From an uncultured Dehalococcoidia bacterium (GTDB taxonomy: Bacteria; Chloroflexota; Dehalococcoidia; Lucifugimonadales; UBA3495), in the NCBI GenBank assembly GCA_951812535.1, contig CATOSK010000004.1, forward strand, positions 507,042 through 571,041: a stretch of 64,000 nt of DNA, in the 5' to 3' direction. Every line of letters starts with the position of its first letter. Position 1 is the stretch's first letter. Below are positions 1 through 8,984 of the stretch, piece by piece. Both the position numbers and the translations under genes were made by a program. The notes under the pieces are model-generated. The model was not told the origin of the DNA and did no database searches. It worked only from the letters and a program-made list of their open reading frames with translations.

Positions 1-1
1 G

Positions 2-943
2 GAAGTCCGCGACCTAGCCGGCTCCTCCGATGCCGTCCTCTTCGGCGCCGTCGGGGGCCCCAAGTGGGACGACCCCACCGCTTCCATGCGTCCCGAGGAT
101 GGCCTCCTCGAGCTCCGCGCCCAGCTTGGAGTCTTCGCCAACATCCGCCCGGTCCGCATCTACGACAACCTGGTTGAGTCCAGCGTCCTCAAGCCCGAGG
201 TCCTAGATGGCGTGGACATGGTGGTGGTGCGGGAACTAACCGGCGGCCTCTACTACGGTGAGCCCAAGGGACGCACCGAGACCCCCGACGGCTGGACCAG
301 CGTGGATACCATGTACTACACCGAGGCCGAAATCGAGCGTATTCTCCGCGTCGGATTCGCCCTCGCCCAGGGCCGCCGCAAGAAACTGGCTTCGATAGAC
401 AAGGCCAACGTCCTGGAATGCTCCCGCCTCTGGCGCCAGGTCGCCACCCGCCTCGGACCCGAATATCCCGACGTCGAGCTGGAGCACGTCCTGGTCGACG
501 CCTGCGCCATGCAGTTGGTCCAGCGCCCCGCCCGCTTCGACGTCATCGTCGCCGAAAACACCTTCGGCGACATCCTCACCGACGAAGCCGCCGTCCTGGC
601 CGCATCCATGGGACTGCTTCCCTCCGCCAGCCTCGCCGACGTTCCCGTTCCGGGACGCCGCACCCAGGGATTCTATGAGCCCATCCACGGCACCGCCCCC
701 GACATCGCCGGACAGGGCATCGCTAACCCCGTTGGCTCCATCCTCAGCGCCGCCCTCATGCTCCGGTACTCCCTCGGATTGACCGAGGAAGCCGCCGCCA
801 TCGAGCGCGCCGTGGAAGACGCCCTCGCCGGAGGCCTGGCCACCCCGGACGTCGCCACCGAATCATCCCAGCGGGTTTCCACCGTGGAAATGGGCCGCCG
901 CATCGCCGCCGCCGTCAACCCCGAGTCAGGAAAGGAAGGCTGA
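2..943 (+). CDS. leuB: 3-isopropylmalate dehydrogenase (5' truncated by window edge)
   Basis: This is the C-terminal 313 residues of LeuB, the NAD-dependent enzyme that oxidises and decarboxylates 3-isopropylmalate in leucine biosynthesis. The frame is open from base 2, so the gene begins outside the window. The N-terminal piece [11 protein letters not shown], the central [14 protein letters not shown] and the metal/substrate segment [13 protein letters not shown] are all present. The tail [17 protein letters not shown] is the usual NAD-binding end of the beta-decarboxylating dehydrogenase family. It ends TGA one base before the next ATG, so it is probably co-transcribed with the exchanger gene. 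A paralogue of the same superfamily lies at 51426-52499. The LeuB assignment rather than isocitrate or tartrate dehydrogenase rests on the GAVGGPKWD motif. Confidence 0.95.
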   Translation, partial: EVRDLAGSSDAVLFGAVGGPKWDDPTASMRPEDGLLELRAQLGVFANIRPVRIYDNLVESSVLKPEVLDGVDMVVVRELTGGLYYGEPKGRTETPDGWTSVDTMYYTEAEIERILRVGFALAQGRRKKLASIDKANVLECSRLWRQVATRLGPEYPDVELEHVLVDACAMQLVQRPARFDVIVAENTFGDILTDEAAVLAASMGLLPSASLADVPVPGRRTQGFYEPIHGTAPDIAGQGIANPVGSILSAALMLRYSLGLTEEAAAIERAVEDALAGGLATPDVATESSQRVSTVEMGRRIAAAVNPESGKEG

Positions 944-944
944 C

Positions 945-2018
945 ATGCCAGGCGTCCCCGACCAGGTTGGACTGTTTATCTCTGTTCCCGTTTTCCTAGC
1001 CAGCGCCGTAACCGTCGTCCTCATGGGAATCCAGCTCGCCAAGTATGGCGATGCCCTGGCCACCCTCACCGGATGGGGCCGCCTTTTCGTCGGAAGCATC
1101 CTCGTGGCTCTGGCCACCTCCCTGCCCGAGCTTTCCAACAACATTACCGCCGTCCGCATCGACGAACCCGAACTGGCGTTGGGCGACATTTTGGGTTCGA
1201 ACATGGTGAACATTCTGGTTCTGGCTGTGGTGGCCCTGATGTTCGGCGGGAAGAAGTTTCTGCGGCAGGTGGCCCCCGAGCAGGGTTACCTCATAGTGCT
1301 GGCGGCCATTTTGACCGGCCTGTCAGTATTGCTTGCCACCTGGCACGTCGCCGCACCGGGACCCCTGACCCAGGGCCACTTCTGGCAGATTGGGTTCTCC
1401 TCCATTTTCCTGCTTGTGGTCTATGTCATCGGTATGCGCATCGTTTACCAGCATCCTCCCAAGTCGCAAGATGAAGGTGACGATGATATCGGGATTTCTC
1501 TCCGGCGTGCCTGGGTCCTGTTCGGCATCGTTTCCCTGGGAGTGATCGTGTCGGGCATTTTTCTGGCCCAAAGCTCGGCATGGATCGCAGAATCCACCGG
1601 CCTTTCTTCGGGAGCCCTGGGCATCCTGGCGGTGGCGATGGTTACCAGTATGCCGGAAGTCTCGGCCACCATCGGCGCGGCCCGGTTGGGAGCCGCGGAT
1701 CTGGCCGTGGCCGGCCTTTACGGAAGCTGTGTATTCAATATAACCATCCTCGCCTATGCCGACATTTTCTTCCGGGACGGCGTGATTCTGCATTTTGCGG
1801 AGCCGGAACACTTCGTAGCCGGAGTCTCTGCAGTGTCCCTGATACTGTTGGGCGGGTTGTTCATCTGGGGACGCAACCGCTTCTCCCAGCCGGTCATCAT
1901 TGTCGGGCTGGTTGCCATGGTCACCGTCTATCTCGCCGGCGCCGCCTGGGCGGCCTTCCTCGGCGTCCCCGATGCCGGAGGGCACGCAGCTCTCCTCCGG
2001 TCCCTGCCCCTGTCCTGA
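945..2018 (+). CDS. Sodium/calcium exchanger family (CaCA) membrane protein
   Basis: A 357-residue polytopic membrane protein of the Ca2+:cation antiporter superfamily. The two diagnostic alpha repeats are visible. The first, around residues 48-90, reads LVALATSLPELSNNI...GDILGSNMVNI. The second, around residues 226-268, reads LAVAMVTSMPEVSATI...GLYGSCVFNI. The acidic residues in TSLPE and TSMPE are the ion ligands in this family. About ten hydrophobic segments span the length, which is normal for the family. The ATG starts one base after the leuB stop, within reach of the AGGAAGG near 931-937. Which ion is moved cannot be read from sequence. A strong hairpin follows the gene. Confidence 0.88.
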   Translation: MPGVPDQVGLFISVPVFLASAVTVVLMGIQLAKYGDALATLTGWGRLFVGSILVALATSLPELSNNITAVRIDEPELALGDILGSNMVNILVLAVVALMFGGKKFLRQVAPEQGYLIVLAAILTGLSVLLATWHVAAPGPLTQGHFWQIGFSSIFLLVVYVIGMRIVYQHPPKSQDEGDDDIGISLRRAWVLFGIVSLGVIVSGIFLAQSSAWIAESTGLSSGALGILAVAMVTSMPEVSATIGAARLGAADLAVAGLYGSCVFNITILAYADIFFRDGVILHFAEPEHFVAGVSAVSLILLGGLFIWGRNRFSQPVIIVGLVAMVTVYLAGAAWAAFLGVPDAGGHAALLRSLPLS

Positions 2019-2036
2019 AATCAGCACCCGTGAAAA

Positions 2037-2068
2037 AAGTCCCTTCCCCCAGCTGAGGGAAGGGACTT
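2037..2068 (+). terminator. Intrinsic terminator after the exchanger gene
   Basis: A 12-bp perfect stem AAGTCCCTTCCC / GGGAAGGGACTT with an 8-nt loop sits 19 bases past the exchanger stop and is followed by GATTTTGG. The short U tract fits plus-strand termination. Confidence 0.75.
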
Positions 2069-2357
2069 GATTTTGGCGAATTTCGGCCTGACAGGGGAGG
2101 AACAGCCCGGCTGAGAACTTAAGGATCAGGGCAAAGGCTCGTCTTCTCCTGCCAACACCACGGCCCCAACGCCGGACCCGGAGTACAAGCAGAATGCAGA
2201 CCGGATCGGACCGTTGGCAGCGGTGTAACTTATGGGGGAAAGTCAGCCGGACAATGGGCGCCAGTGGGCTCCCGAACCATTGAGCTTCCGGCGGACCCAT
2301 TGCATTCCCGGAGCGCGGTCCCGTCTCAACTCGGGTCTGCCAACGGGGGGCTGCGTC
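2069..2357. other. Intergenic stretch without a recognised feature
   Basis: Between the terminator and the convergent small gene I see no convincing coding frame, RNA gene or member of the repeat family. Open frames here have poor composition and no ribosome binding site. Confidence 0.5.
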
Positions 2358-2678
2358 TTAACCGGCCGCCTTTGGCCTCCGGTCACCCAGGTAGAGCGAC
2401 CCGTCCTTTTCAAAGCGCCCTTCAAAACGGAGGGCGTTTCCGTTTGCGGTCACCCCGAGGTCGTCGTATTTCGGCGAGGGCCCCGCGCCAGCGCCGACAA
2501 GTTCAGGATCAAAGACCCTGACCATCCTCACTTTTCTATTGGAAAATTTCCCGTTCTTCTCCAACACCCGGAGTTTCGACAACAGTTCGGGTCCCACCCC
2601 AAACTCGGCAACCAGGTACCGGCTGATTGCCGGGGTCACCGACTGGGGCCTTGAATCTTTCCAGAACATTAAACTCAT
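2358..2678 (-). CDS. Hypothetical protein, 106 aa
   Basis: I do not recognise the family. The ORF is plausible because its composition is protein-like: the segment GVGPELLSKLRVLEKNGKF is followed by a strand-rich half ending RFEKDGSLYLGDRRP. It also lies just downstream of a regulator gene on the same strand (49-bp gap). The first 60 residues look helical and the remainder beta. There are no transmembrane segments, cysteine clusters or signal peptide. The ATG at 2678 is the first in frame. It may be co-transcribed with the winged-helix gene; the pairing with a regulator gives no function. Confidence 0.5.
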   Translation of the reverse strand: MSLMFWKDSRPQSVTPAISRYLVAEFGVGPELLSKLRVLEKNGKFSNRKVRMVRVFDPELVGAGAGPSPKYDDLGVTANGNALRFEGRFEKDGSLYLGDRRPKAAG

Positions 2679-2726
2679 TGACTGCCATCCTTTACGAACT
2701 TCCTGGACCCTCCGGGCATGGCGAAA

Positions 2727-3110
2727 TCAGCTGTCTGTTCCCTTCTCCACGGGATCAGGCTTGAGGATATTCAACAGATCACCTACGGCTATGTCCTTCA
2801 GGATCGGCCCATGGAGAGGTCGGTCCCGGTTCACCGTGTAGGTATTGGTCCGGCCCTGTCGGGTCCTGGTTATATACCCGGCTTGGTCCAGGTCGGCGAC
2901 GATTTTGAGCACAGCCCTTTCGGTGATCCCCAGTTGCTGCGATATCTCCCTTGCGGTGATCCTGGGTTGCCGGACCACGGTGAGCAACACACCGCCGTGG
3001 TTGGTAATGAAGTCCCACCCCGCCATGTCTGCAAGTCCTGTCAACCGATTCCTCAACGCCTTTATAGTGAACCAAAATTCAGGTTTTCGGAATCGTGTTT
3101 CCGTGTTCAT
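2727..3110 (-). CDS. Winged helix-turn-helix transcriptional regulator
   Basis: A roughly 127-residue DNA-binding protein. The recognition region ITAREISQQLGITERAVLKIVADLDQAGYI is a classical winged-helix signature: helix 2, turn, recognition helix and the start of the wing. It is followed by the wing RTRQGRTNTYTVN. The conserved HGGVLLTVVRQP before it resembles MarR/ArsR-type one-domain regulators. I chose the ATG at 3110; a TTG four codons upstream (3122) is possible. A TATACT hexamer overlaps the start region. There is no ligand-binding domain, so the signal sensed is unknown. Similar short proteins occur in Actinobacteria and Chloroflexota. Confidence 0.75.
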   Translation of the reverse strand: MNTETRFRKPEFWFTIKALRNRLTGLADMAGWDFITNHGGVLLTVVRQPRITAREISQQLGITERAVLKIVADLDQAGYITRTRQGRTNTYTVNRDRPLHGPILKDIAVGDLLNILKPDPVEKGTDS

Positions 3111-3344
3111 AGTATACCACAAGCCCCGGCAAGCAATGAGACGGGACCAATGGCAGGCAGCGTCCCGGTCCAGGTGGCTAGTCCCCGGATTTAATCATCA
3201 CGCCCCGAACCACCTCCCGTCGTCCTAGCGGAAGGAGGGAAGTCAGACTTCCTTCGCCCCTGAACGCCGGGAAAACCCCGGTCTGCGGGCAAAGAAGTCC
3301 ATCCCCCCTCCTGCTCAGGGGTTGCCGCCCGGCAAGAATGCAGA

Positions 3345-3677
3345 TCAGTCCTCCAGCACCACGTACACCGCCGACGACGGGCTAAGGTCGTTGTGCGAGT
3401 GCCCCTTGCCCGTGACGTCCTCCATGAGCCGGATGTCCCCGGTCCGCAGCACCCGCTTGTCCCCGTCGCTGGTACCGATCTCCACCTCCCCGGACAGGTG
3501 GATGATCAGCCTGCGCTCGGGCAGCGGGTGAAAGTCCCTGTGGCGCGACCCGTCGAACTCCTGCACCTGGACCTCGGACACATTTGCCAGTGCGCCCAGC
3601 TCCGGGTGCTCCGACAGCTTCAGGTCCTCGAAGTGGCTCTCGCCGTCCCCGTCCGAAAATACCCTGTATATCGCCAT
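3345..3677 (-). CDS. Small cupin-domain protein
   Basis: A 110-residue single-domain cupin. The C-terminal half carries the barrel, with LIIHLSGEVEIGTSDGDKR, GDIRLMEDVTGKGHSH and a final VYVVLED. The metal-ligand motif is only partly kept: histidines are seen in SRHRDFHP and GKGHSH. An N-terminal HFEDLKLSEHPELG segment resembles cupins annotated as domain of unknown function in many bacteria. The GGAGGCGAAATG context just upstream gives a good ribosome binding site. No substrate can be assigned. Confidence 0.75.
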   Translation of the reverse strand: MAIYRVFSDGDGESHFEDLKLSEHPELGALANVSEVQVQEFDGSRHRDFHPLPERRLIIHLSGEVEIGTSDGDKRVLRTGDIRLMEDVTGKGHSHNDLSPSSAVYVVLED

Positions 3678-3755
3678 TTCGCCTCCTCAGCATTTTTGTA
3701 ATGGGTGCCTTTCTGTAATGGGTGCCTTGCGTCACTCCAAATGACCGGGCGGACA

Positions 3756-4244
3756 TTAAACCTCCGCCCCATCGAACCTCGCTATCTCCACGAACCCGCC
3801 CTCCTCATCGCTCCAGTCGAACAGGGCCGCCTCCACCACCCGGTTCCCATCGATCCCCACCACCAGTTGCTGCACTGGATACGCCGGCCCGTCCCCCCAG
3901 GGGCTCGCCGCCACGCTGCGGTCCGTCTCCGACAGGTAGGCCTGCCCATTCGGATGAGAATGGTAGATGATCCGGGGAGGTTCATCCCCGTCCAGGCCGT
4001 TGTTCAACTCCATAAGGTCCGCCGCCGTGAAAACATACGCCGTCTCCGCCGTCCGGTCCGGCTTGGACGGATGGTTCCCCGATGACTGGTCATTCACGCA
4101 GGTCCGGATCGTTGATACCGATTCCCCCTCCCGCGGGCCCGCCAGCCATCCGCAGCACTCTGCCGGGAACGACGCCCGGGCCTGCCGGTACACCTCTTCC
4201 AGGATTTCCTTCGGAATCCGCAGGGGAACGGGCAGGTTGCTCAT
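3756..4244 (-). CDS. JAMM/MPN+ metallopeptidase (Mov34/PAD-1 family)
   Basis: A 162-residue zinc isopeptidase-like protein. The JAMM motif is complete: an upstream glutamate in ASFPAECCGWLAG, then YHSHPNGQAYLSETDRSVA (HxH, then S and D). Bacterial members remove C-terminal extensions from ubiquitin-like sulfur carriers such as ThiS, MoaD or CysO, or hydrolyse other small isopeptides. No sulfur-carrier gene is adjacent, so the substrate is not indicated by context. The TVQQLVVGIDGNR-like strand region and length match stand-alone bacterial JAMM proteins. ATG at 4244. Confidence 0.85.
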   Translation of the reverse strand: MSNLPVPLRIPKEILEEVYRQARASFPAECCGWLAGPREGESVSTIRTCVNDQSSGNHPSKPDRTAETAYVFTAADLMELNNGLDGDEPPRIIYHSHPNGQAYLSETDRSVAASPWGDGPAYPVQQLVVGIDGNRVVEAALFDWSDEEGGFVEIARFDGAEV

Positions 4245-4379
4245 CAGTTACCACCTCTCGGATTGCGCTGGACAGGAAACTTGGACCAGCAGTCTCGAAT
4301 AATTATCATCACGAATCAAGGGGGCAAATCCAAACGGTTTTCTGCCCCGTACTCCCGGCATAAGGCTTCAAATTCGGCG

Positions 4380-4667
4380 ATGGACCAAAACTCATCCGGT
4401 CCTTTGCCAGGGACAGGGGTGACAGCCGTGGTGGCAGAACGTATCAGGGAAGAAATTGCCGTCAGGCCAACCGGAACATCGGAGGCATGGACCCGGTTCA
4501 ATCTCAAGTCGTGCCCCCGCTGCCGGGGAGACCTGTATCTGGAGCGGGACCACGAATTGGTCTTTGCCAAGTGTCTCCAGTGCGCACGCATCTACTACGA
4601 TGTGGAAGCTGATCAGGAGCCCTGGCTGATACTGGCGGAATCGGGCCCTCAGCGCAAAGCCGCCTGA
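4380..4667 (+). CDS. Small zinc-ribbon protein
   Basis: A roughly 95-residue protein with one zinc ribbon made of CPRCRGDLYLERDHELVFAK followed by CLQCARIYYD (CxxC-x16-CxxC). The upstream part is low-complexity and probably disordered. I chose the ATG at 4380; the frame is open further upstream to a TTG near 4263 but without homology-like content. The gene is divergent from the JAMM gene. Ribbons of this kind occur in many unrelated small bacterial proteins, so no function is proposed. Confidence 0.55.
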   Translation: MDQNSSGPLPGTGVTAVVAERIREEIAVRPTGTSEAWTRFNLKSCPRCRGDLYLERDHELVFAKCLQCARIYYDVEADQEPWLILAESGPQRKAA

Positions 4668-4782
4668 ACCAGCTCCGTCCCTTTTCTCCGCTGGGGGATG
4701 GCCTGCGGACCCCGGAGCCCGGCCGTGTTGGAGCGGTTGCCTCAGCCGCCCGCGAAAGCGTCGGGATTCGGGTTCCCGGAGG

Positions 4783-5217
4783 CTATCCCTGCAGGTACTC
4801 CCAGTACTGCCGCACCGCCTCCTCCTGCTCCGGCGTCTGAATCGACCCGGGCCTAAGCTGGCGCACCCAGTCTATCGCCTCCTGCGGTTGGTAGCCCACC
4901 TTCACGAAGTAGCACGCCAGGATCGTGCCAGTCCTGCCGATCCCGGCGGCGCAGGTCACCACCACTGGCCGCTCCCACGTCTCCATCTCCTCTTCCACGA
5001 AGGTCACTATCTGATGTATCTGCTCCATGGACGGAGCGGTGAAATCCCGCACCGGCTCGTACAGTTCCTTCAGCCCCCACGGCTCCGTCGAGATGGTGTT
5101 CTCCTCCATCCGCACCACTGCCTGGATGTCCTGCAGCTTCAGGAAGGTGATGTCCCGGGTGTTTGTGGGACCCTGGGCGCCGGCCAGCGACCCCTCCAGG
5201 ATCCAGCTGAAGTTCAT
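4783..5217 (-). CDS. Dual-specificity/tyrosine phosphatase-like protein
   Basis: A 144-residue cysteine phosphatase. The P-loop CAAGIGRTG (CX5R) lies in VVTCAAGIGRTGTILACY, and the general-acid region is probably DFTAPSM. The N-terminus MNFSWILEGSLAGAQGP resembles the small DSP/laforin-like phosphatases, which begin with a W..G.LAG motif. This supports the ATG at 5217 over an in-frame start at 5292. Bacterial members act on phosphoproteins, phosphoinositides or sugar phosphates; nothing in the context decides which. Confidence 0.85.
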   Translation of the reverse strand: MNFSWILEGSLAGAQGPTNTRDITFLKLQDIQAVVRMEENTISTEPWGLKELYEPVRDFTAPSMEQIHQIVTFVEEEMETWERPVVVTCAAGIGRTGTILACYFVKVGYQPQEAIDWVRQLRPGSIQTPEQEEAVRQYWEYLQG

Positions 5218-5360
5218 GTAAGCCACTCGTCCAACTCCCTGCGGATAGGTTCCACTGCGTCCCGTCCGGACGCCTCCTTGGGACAACGTCATTATAAGGT
5301 GGTCTCCCCGATGACGCTATGAGAACCCGGTTGTGAGCGTTCCTTCCCCGGACCGTTTCC

Positions 5361-5525
5361 AGGGCTATCGCAGGAATTCTGACTCGGTCCCTTCACCTAT
5401 CCTATCGTCATTCCCGCGCAGGCGGGAATCCAGACCCCCGTCGTATGTTCCCCACAGTATCGTGTTGACCGTTCCCTGGAAGTTTGGCCAATTTGGCAAC
5501 TCATGCGATTGCCCCGGGACCTTCC
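5361..5525 (-). repeat. MITE-like palindromic repeat, short form
   Basis: Full-length copy with ends GGGCTATCGC and GCGATTGCCC (9 of 10 inverted matches). The core is ATTCCCGCGCAGGCGGGAAT followed by CCAGACCCCCGTCG. It lies between the phosphatase and the enoyl-CoA hydratase and closely matches the copy at 9507-9661 over nearly its whole length. Confidence 0.8.
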
Positions 5526-5622
5526 CCCGCCGCCACCCGCATCTCTCCGTCCATTTGGTATATTGGTATCCGTCACTTTCTTCCCGCCGGATTAACCCCG
5601 GACTGACCATCGGAGGCCTTCC

Positions 5623-6402
5623 TTGGAGTATAGCAACATCCGCCTGGACCGCGACAACGCCGTCGCCACCATCACCCTCAACCGTCCCGACGCCCTCAAC
5701 GCCCTCAGCCTTGAACTGCTGGAAGAATTCTCCCGCGCCGTCGCCTGCCTGGCTGGAGACGAGACCATCAAGGCCCTCGTCGTCCGTGGCGAGGGGCGGG
5801 CTTTCTGCGCCGGGGCCGACCTCCTCCACTTCGACGCCGCCTTTGACGAGCCCGCCCTCTTCAACCGCTACGTCCACGCCCTCAACCGCTGCTTCCTCCA
5901 GCTTGAGGAACTGCCCATTCCCGTCATCGCCGTCGTCCAGGGATTCGCCCTCGCCGGAGGACTGGAGCTAACCCTCGCCTGCGACATGGTCATCGCCGCC
6001 GATGACGCCCGCCTCGGAGACCAGCACGCCAATTTCGGACTCATGCCTGGCGGAGGCTCCACCCAGCGTCTCCCCCGCCGGGTCGGAATGCAGCGGGCGA
6101 TGGAGCTTCTCACCACCGGGCGCTGGCTGACCGGCCAGGAAGCCGTTGAGTGGGGTCTTGTCCTCCGCTCCGTCCCCAGCGGCCAGCTCGACGAGGAGCT
6201 GGAAAATCTGGTCGCGTCCCTCCGCACCAAGAGCCGCACCGGCCTCGGCTGGATCAAGTCCGTCACCCAGGCCGGCCGCCACCTTCCCATCCGCGACGGC
6301 GTCGCCCTCGAAAGCTCCGCCTTCGTCCAATACTTCACCACGTCGCCCGATCCCCGCCGGGGAATCCAGGCCTTCAAGGAAAAACGCCAGCCCGAATTCT
6401 GA
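5623..6402 (+). CDS. Enoyl-CoA hydratase/isomerase family protein
   Basis: A 259-residue crotonase-fold enzyme acting on acyl-CoA thioesters. The oxyanion-hole segments are RAFCAGADL and VVQGFALAGGLELTLACD, and the second half has LPRRVGMQRAMELLTTGRWLTGQEAVEWGLV. Typical hydratases have two glutamates; one falls in GGLELTLACD. Translation starts at TTG 5623, preceded by GGAGG at 5611-5615. It ends with IQAFKEKRQPEF, the usual C-terminal signature of the family. A second family member lies at 20827-21672. The exact reaction (hydratase, isomerase or another crotonase activity) is not decidable. Confidence 0.92.
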   Translation: MEYSNIRLDRDNAVATITLNRPDALNALSLELLEEFSRAVACLAGDETIKALVVRGEGRAFCAGADLLHFDAAFDEPALFNRYVHALNRCFLQLEELPIPVIAVVQGFALAGGLELTLACDMVIAADDARLGDQHANFGLMPGGGSTQRLPRRVGMQRAMELLTTGRWLTGQEAVEWGLVLRSVPSGQLDEELENLVASLRTKSRTGLGWIKSVTQAGRHLPIRDGVALESSAFVQYFTTSPDPRRGIQAFKEKRQPEF

Positions 6403-6620
6403 CCCCGAAATCGTCCGATTACCCACATATTGACCCGCAAGCTGTCCTCGAAACCGTCATCCCTCACCGGCGACTGTCCCCATCCGCAGCCGCCTTGCCA
6501 ACCCGGTCGTTGAGCCGCAGACGGCGCCTTCAAACCGAGGGCAATGATATACTCAAGTGTGGTTTCGGAACACTTGGACGGCATTGCAGCACCTGAAATG
6601 ACGCAGGGAGGCCAGGACTG

Positions 6621-8648
6621 ATGACTTCGGTAACAGACGGTCCGGCAACGCAACTACTGAGCCTGCCCGAGGAACTCATCCTGATGCTCCTGAACCAGGA
6701 AACCGGCTACTTTCACCAGGTGCCGGGCTGGGACTTGAACTGCGCGGTCATCGGTGCGGTACTCGCCGAACTGTCCCTCATACACCGCATCGACACGGAC
6801 ATGGAGTCCCTCATCCTTCTGGACCAGGCGGAAGTTGGCAACCCGATCCTCGACCCGGTTCTGAAGGAGATCGCGGAGGAGCCCGCGCGGCGAAACGCCC
6901 AGTACTGGATCGAGCGGCTCGCCTCCCGCGCCGAGTCGGTCATCGACCTGAGCCTGGACCGCCTTGTCGACCTTAATATCCTGCAGCACCACGACGGCGA
7001 GTTCTGGACCCTTTCACAAAACATGGCCTGGCGGGGAACCGGGTCCGCGAACAGTGAAGGCACCGCCGTCGAGTTTGTCGAATCCCGCATCACGAACGTC
7101 ATCTTCAATAATGAGATCCCCTCCCCGCGAGATGCCGTAATCGTTTCCCTGCTCAATACCTGCGACGTCTTGCGATTCATATTCCAGGTGGATGAGGAGC
7201 AGGAGGAGCGCATTCAGGCCGTCTGCCGGTTGGAGCTCATCGGCCGCGCCATAGGCGAAGCGGTGGCCCACAACCTGGCCGGGCCCCTGCTTCGGCGTTC
7301 GGCCCTGACCAGGAGAATCCCGACCGTCTCCCTCCGCAAGACGCTGTTCAATTCCAACCTTCGTCAGGGCAACGTTCCTGCCCTATTTGCCGACCTCGCG
7401 CACGAGTACGGCCCGGTGTTCCAGATCCGTCCTCCATTCTCCAAGCCCCTTATCTTCCTGGCCGGAACCGAAACGAACCACTGGGTCCATCGGCGGGGTC
7501 GAATGTACCTCCGGGCCAGGGACTATTTCGTCGACTTCGAGAATGTCTATGGGGCTTCGGGAGTGTTGCCTTCCCTTGACGGCGCAGATCATTTCCGGCT
7601 GCGCAAGTCCCTGTCGGCGGCCTATTCCCGCAACAGGCTGGCCGGGCAGATGGACGAAGTGTACGGGTATGTCCGAAAGCACATGGCCCAGTGGAAGGTC
7701 GGGGACGCCTACCCGGCAACGGGCATGAGCCGGAAATTGATCAACGCTCAAATCTCTCCCCTCATGGTCGGGGTTGAAACCCAGGACATCATCGACGACC
7801 TGTTGAAATTCAAGGAACGGGCGCTGAGCGTTCACATCATCAAGATAATGCCCAAATTCATGCTGAAAACCCCCGGCATGAAGCGTCGCGCGAAATTCAT
7901 CCAACTGTTGATCGAACGGGTCCAGAGCGTGCACACTCCCGCCCAGCGGGCCGGGCAACACCGGAATCTGGTGGACGATTACCTCAGCCTGCACGCCAGC
8001 GACCCACAGTTCATACCCGAATCCAACTTGCGATTCGCCTTCACCGCCGCGTTGGTCGCCAGCGCCTACCTCGGGGACGCCCTGAGCTTCGCGCTGTACG
8101 CTATGGCGTCCCAGCCGGAGCTCTGCGCCAGAATCCAGGCCGAAGCCGACGCCCTGTTCGCCGGCGGTGATCCGGATCCCAACGACTTTACCCCGTCCAA
8201 CATTGATGTCACCCACCGCCTCCTCATGGAGTGCCACCGCATATACCCCATCGTTCCCATGTCGATCCGGAACGTGATGAATTCCTGTGTCGTCGAGGAC
8301 TGCGAATTGCCATTGGGATCAAAGGTCTTCATCGCCCAGACCGCCACGCATTACATGGAGGAAGTCTTCCCCGACCCCTTCAAGTTCGACATCGACCGCT
8401 ACCTGCCTCCCCGCAATGAGCACCTCAGTCCCGGGTACGCGCCCTACGGGCTGGGCACCCACACCTGTCTCGGCTCCCGCTGGATGGAGTTGCAGCTGGC
8501 CGTCAACGTGCTGATGGTCGCCCACTACTTCGATCTCCAGGTGTCACCGGCGAATTTCAAGCTCCGGTTCAACCCCTTGCCGTCGATGAAACCGAGCAGC
8601 AAGCTGAAGTTCCGCGTCGCCGGGCGGCGGCGCGAACTGACCGTCTGA
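6621..8648 (+). CDS. GPP34 (GOLPH3-like) domain fused to a cytochrome P450
   Basis: A 675-residue two-domain protein. Residues about 13-235 match the GPP34 phosphoinositide-binding family: LSLPEELILMLLNQETGYF, GAVLAELSLIHRID, then SPRDAVIVSLLNTCDVL and an all-helical end. Residues about 250-665 are a cytochrome P450. The ExxR motif is E537-C-H-R540 and the haem loop is YGLGTHTCLG with thiolate Cys616; Tyr replaces the usual Phe. The I-helix around SAYLGDALSFALYAMA lacks the standard AGx(D/E)T acid-alcohol pair, hinting at atypical oxygen activation. No transmembrane anchor is present; the GPP34 domain may serve as membrane tether (inference). The reading frame is unbroken through the linker. 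ATG 6621 follows GGGAGG. Confidence 0.85.
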   Translation: MTSVTDGPATQLLSLPEELILMLLNQETGYFHQVPGWDLNCAVIGAVLAELSLIHRIDTDMESLILLDQAEVGNPILDPVLKEIAEEPARRNAQYWIERLASRAESVIDLSLDRLVDLNILQHHDGEFWTLSQNMAWRGTGSANSEGTAVEFVESRITNVIFNNEIPSPRDAVIVSLLNTCDVLRFIFQVDEEQEERIQAVCRLELIGRAIGEAVAHNLAGPLLRRSALTRRIPTVSLRKTLFNSNLRQGNVPALFADLAHEYGPVFQIRPPFSKPLIFLAGTETNHWVHRRGRMYLRARDYFVDFENVYGASGVLPSLDGADHFRLRKSLSAAYSRNRLAGQMDEVYGYVRKHMAQWKVGDAYPATGMSRKLINAQISPLMVGVETQDIIDDLLKFKERALSVHIIKIMPKFMLKTPGMKRRAKFIQLLIERVQSVHTPAQRAGQHRNLVDDYLSLHASDPQFIPESNLRFAFTAALVASAYLGDALSFALYAMASQPELCARIQAEADALFAGGDPDPNDFTPSNIDVTHRLLMECHRIYPIVPMSIRNVMNSCVVEDCELPLGSKVFIAQTATHYMEEVFPDPFKFDIDRYLPPRNEHLSPGYAPYGLGTHTCLGSRWMELQLAVNVLMVAHYFDLQVSPANFKLRFNPLPSMKPSSKLKFRVAGRRRELTV

Positions 8649-8981
8649 CCCGCCCCGGCCCCGCGCCCCGTACACTCCGCCCGATCTCCTCCCAAGGAGA
8701 TGACACCCACCTAACCGCTCCCTCCATCATCCCCGCGCAGGACCGTCACTCCCGCCTCCGTTTCTCCCGTCATCCCCCGCAGGCGGAGACCCAGACCCCC
8801 GTAACCCCCCCGAGAGTGATAAACGGAGAAAACCCTTCCTCCTCCCATCCCGTGCCGGCGGGGACCCATCCCCGCACCTCCCCCGGTTGTCCCTAGCCAC
8901 GCCACCGATTACCATACGGGTGCTGGCAGACAAGGTGTCCGCCAGCACCGAACACCCCACCTTTCACCGTTGCAAGGATAA
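8649..8981. other. Intergenic region with degenerate repeat
   Basis: No gene is seen. It contains a decayed copy of the dispersed repeat at about 8727-8815 and several further fragments of the CCCGCAGGCGG type up to 8880. Confidence 0.5.
8727..8815 (-). repeat. Degenerate copy of the dispersed palindromic repeat
   Basis: Recognisable by CCCGTCATCCCCCGCAGG followed by CGGAGACCCAGACCCCCGT. The terminal inverted repeats are not recognisable. Confidence 0.5.
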
Positions 8982-8984
8982 TTG

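Noticed and set aside
5388..5877. Frames translating to SFPRRRESRPP-like peptides
   Set aside because: These are translations of the palindromic repeat and occur at several copies; not proteins.
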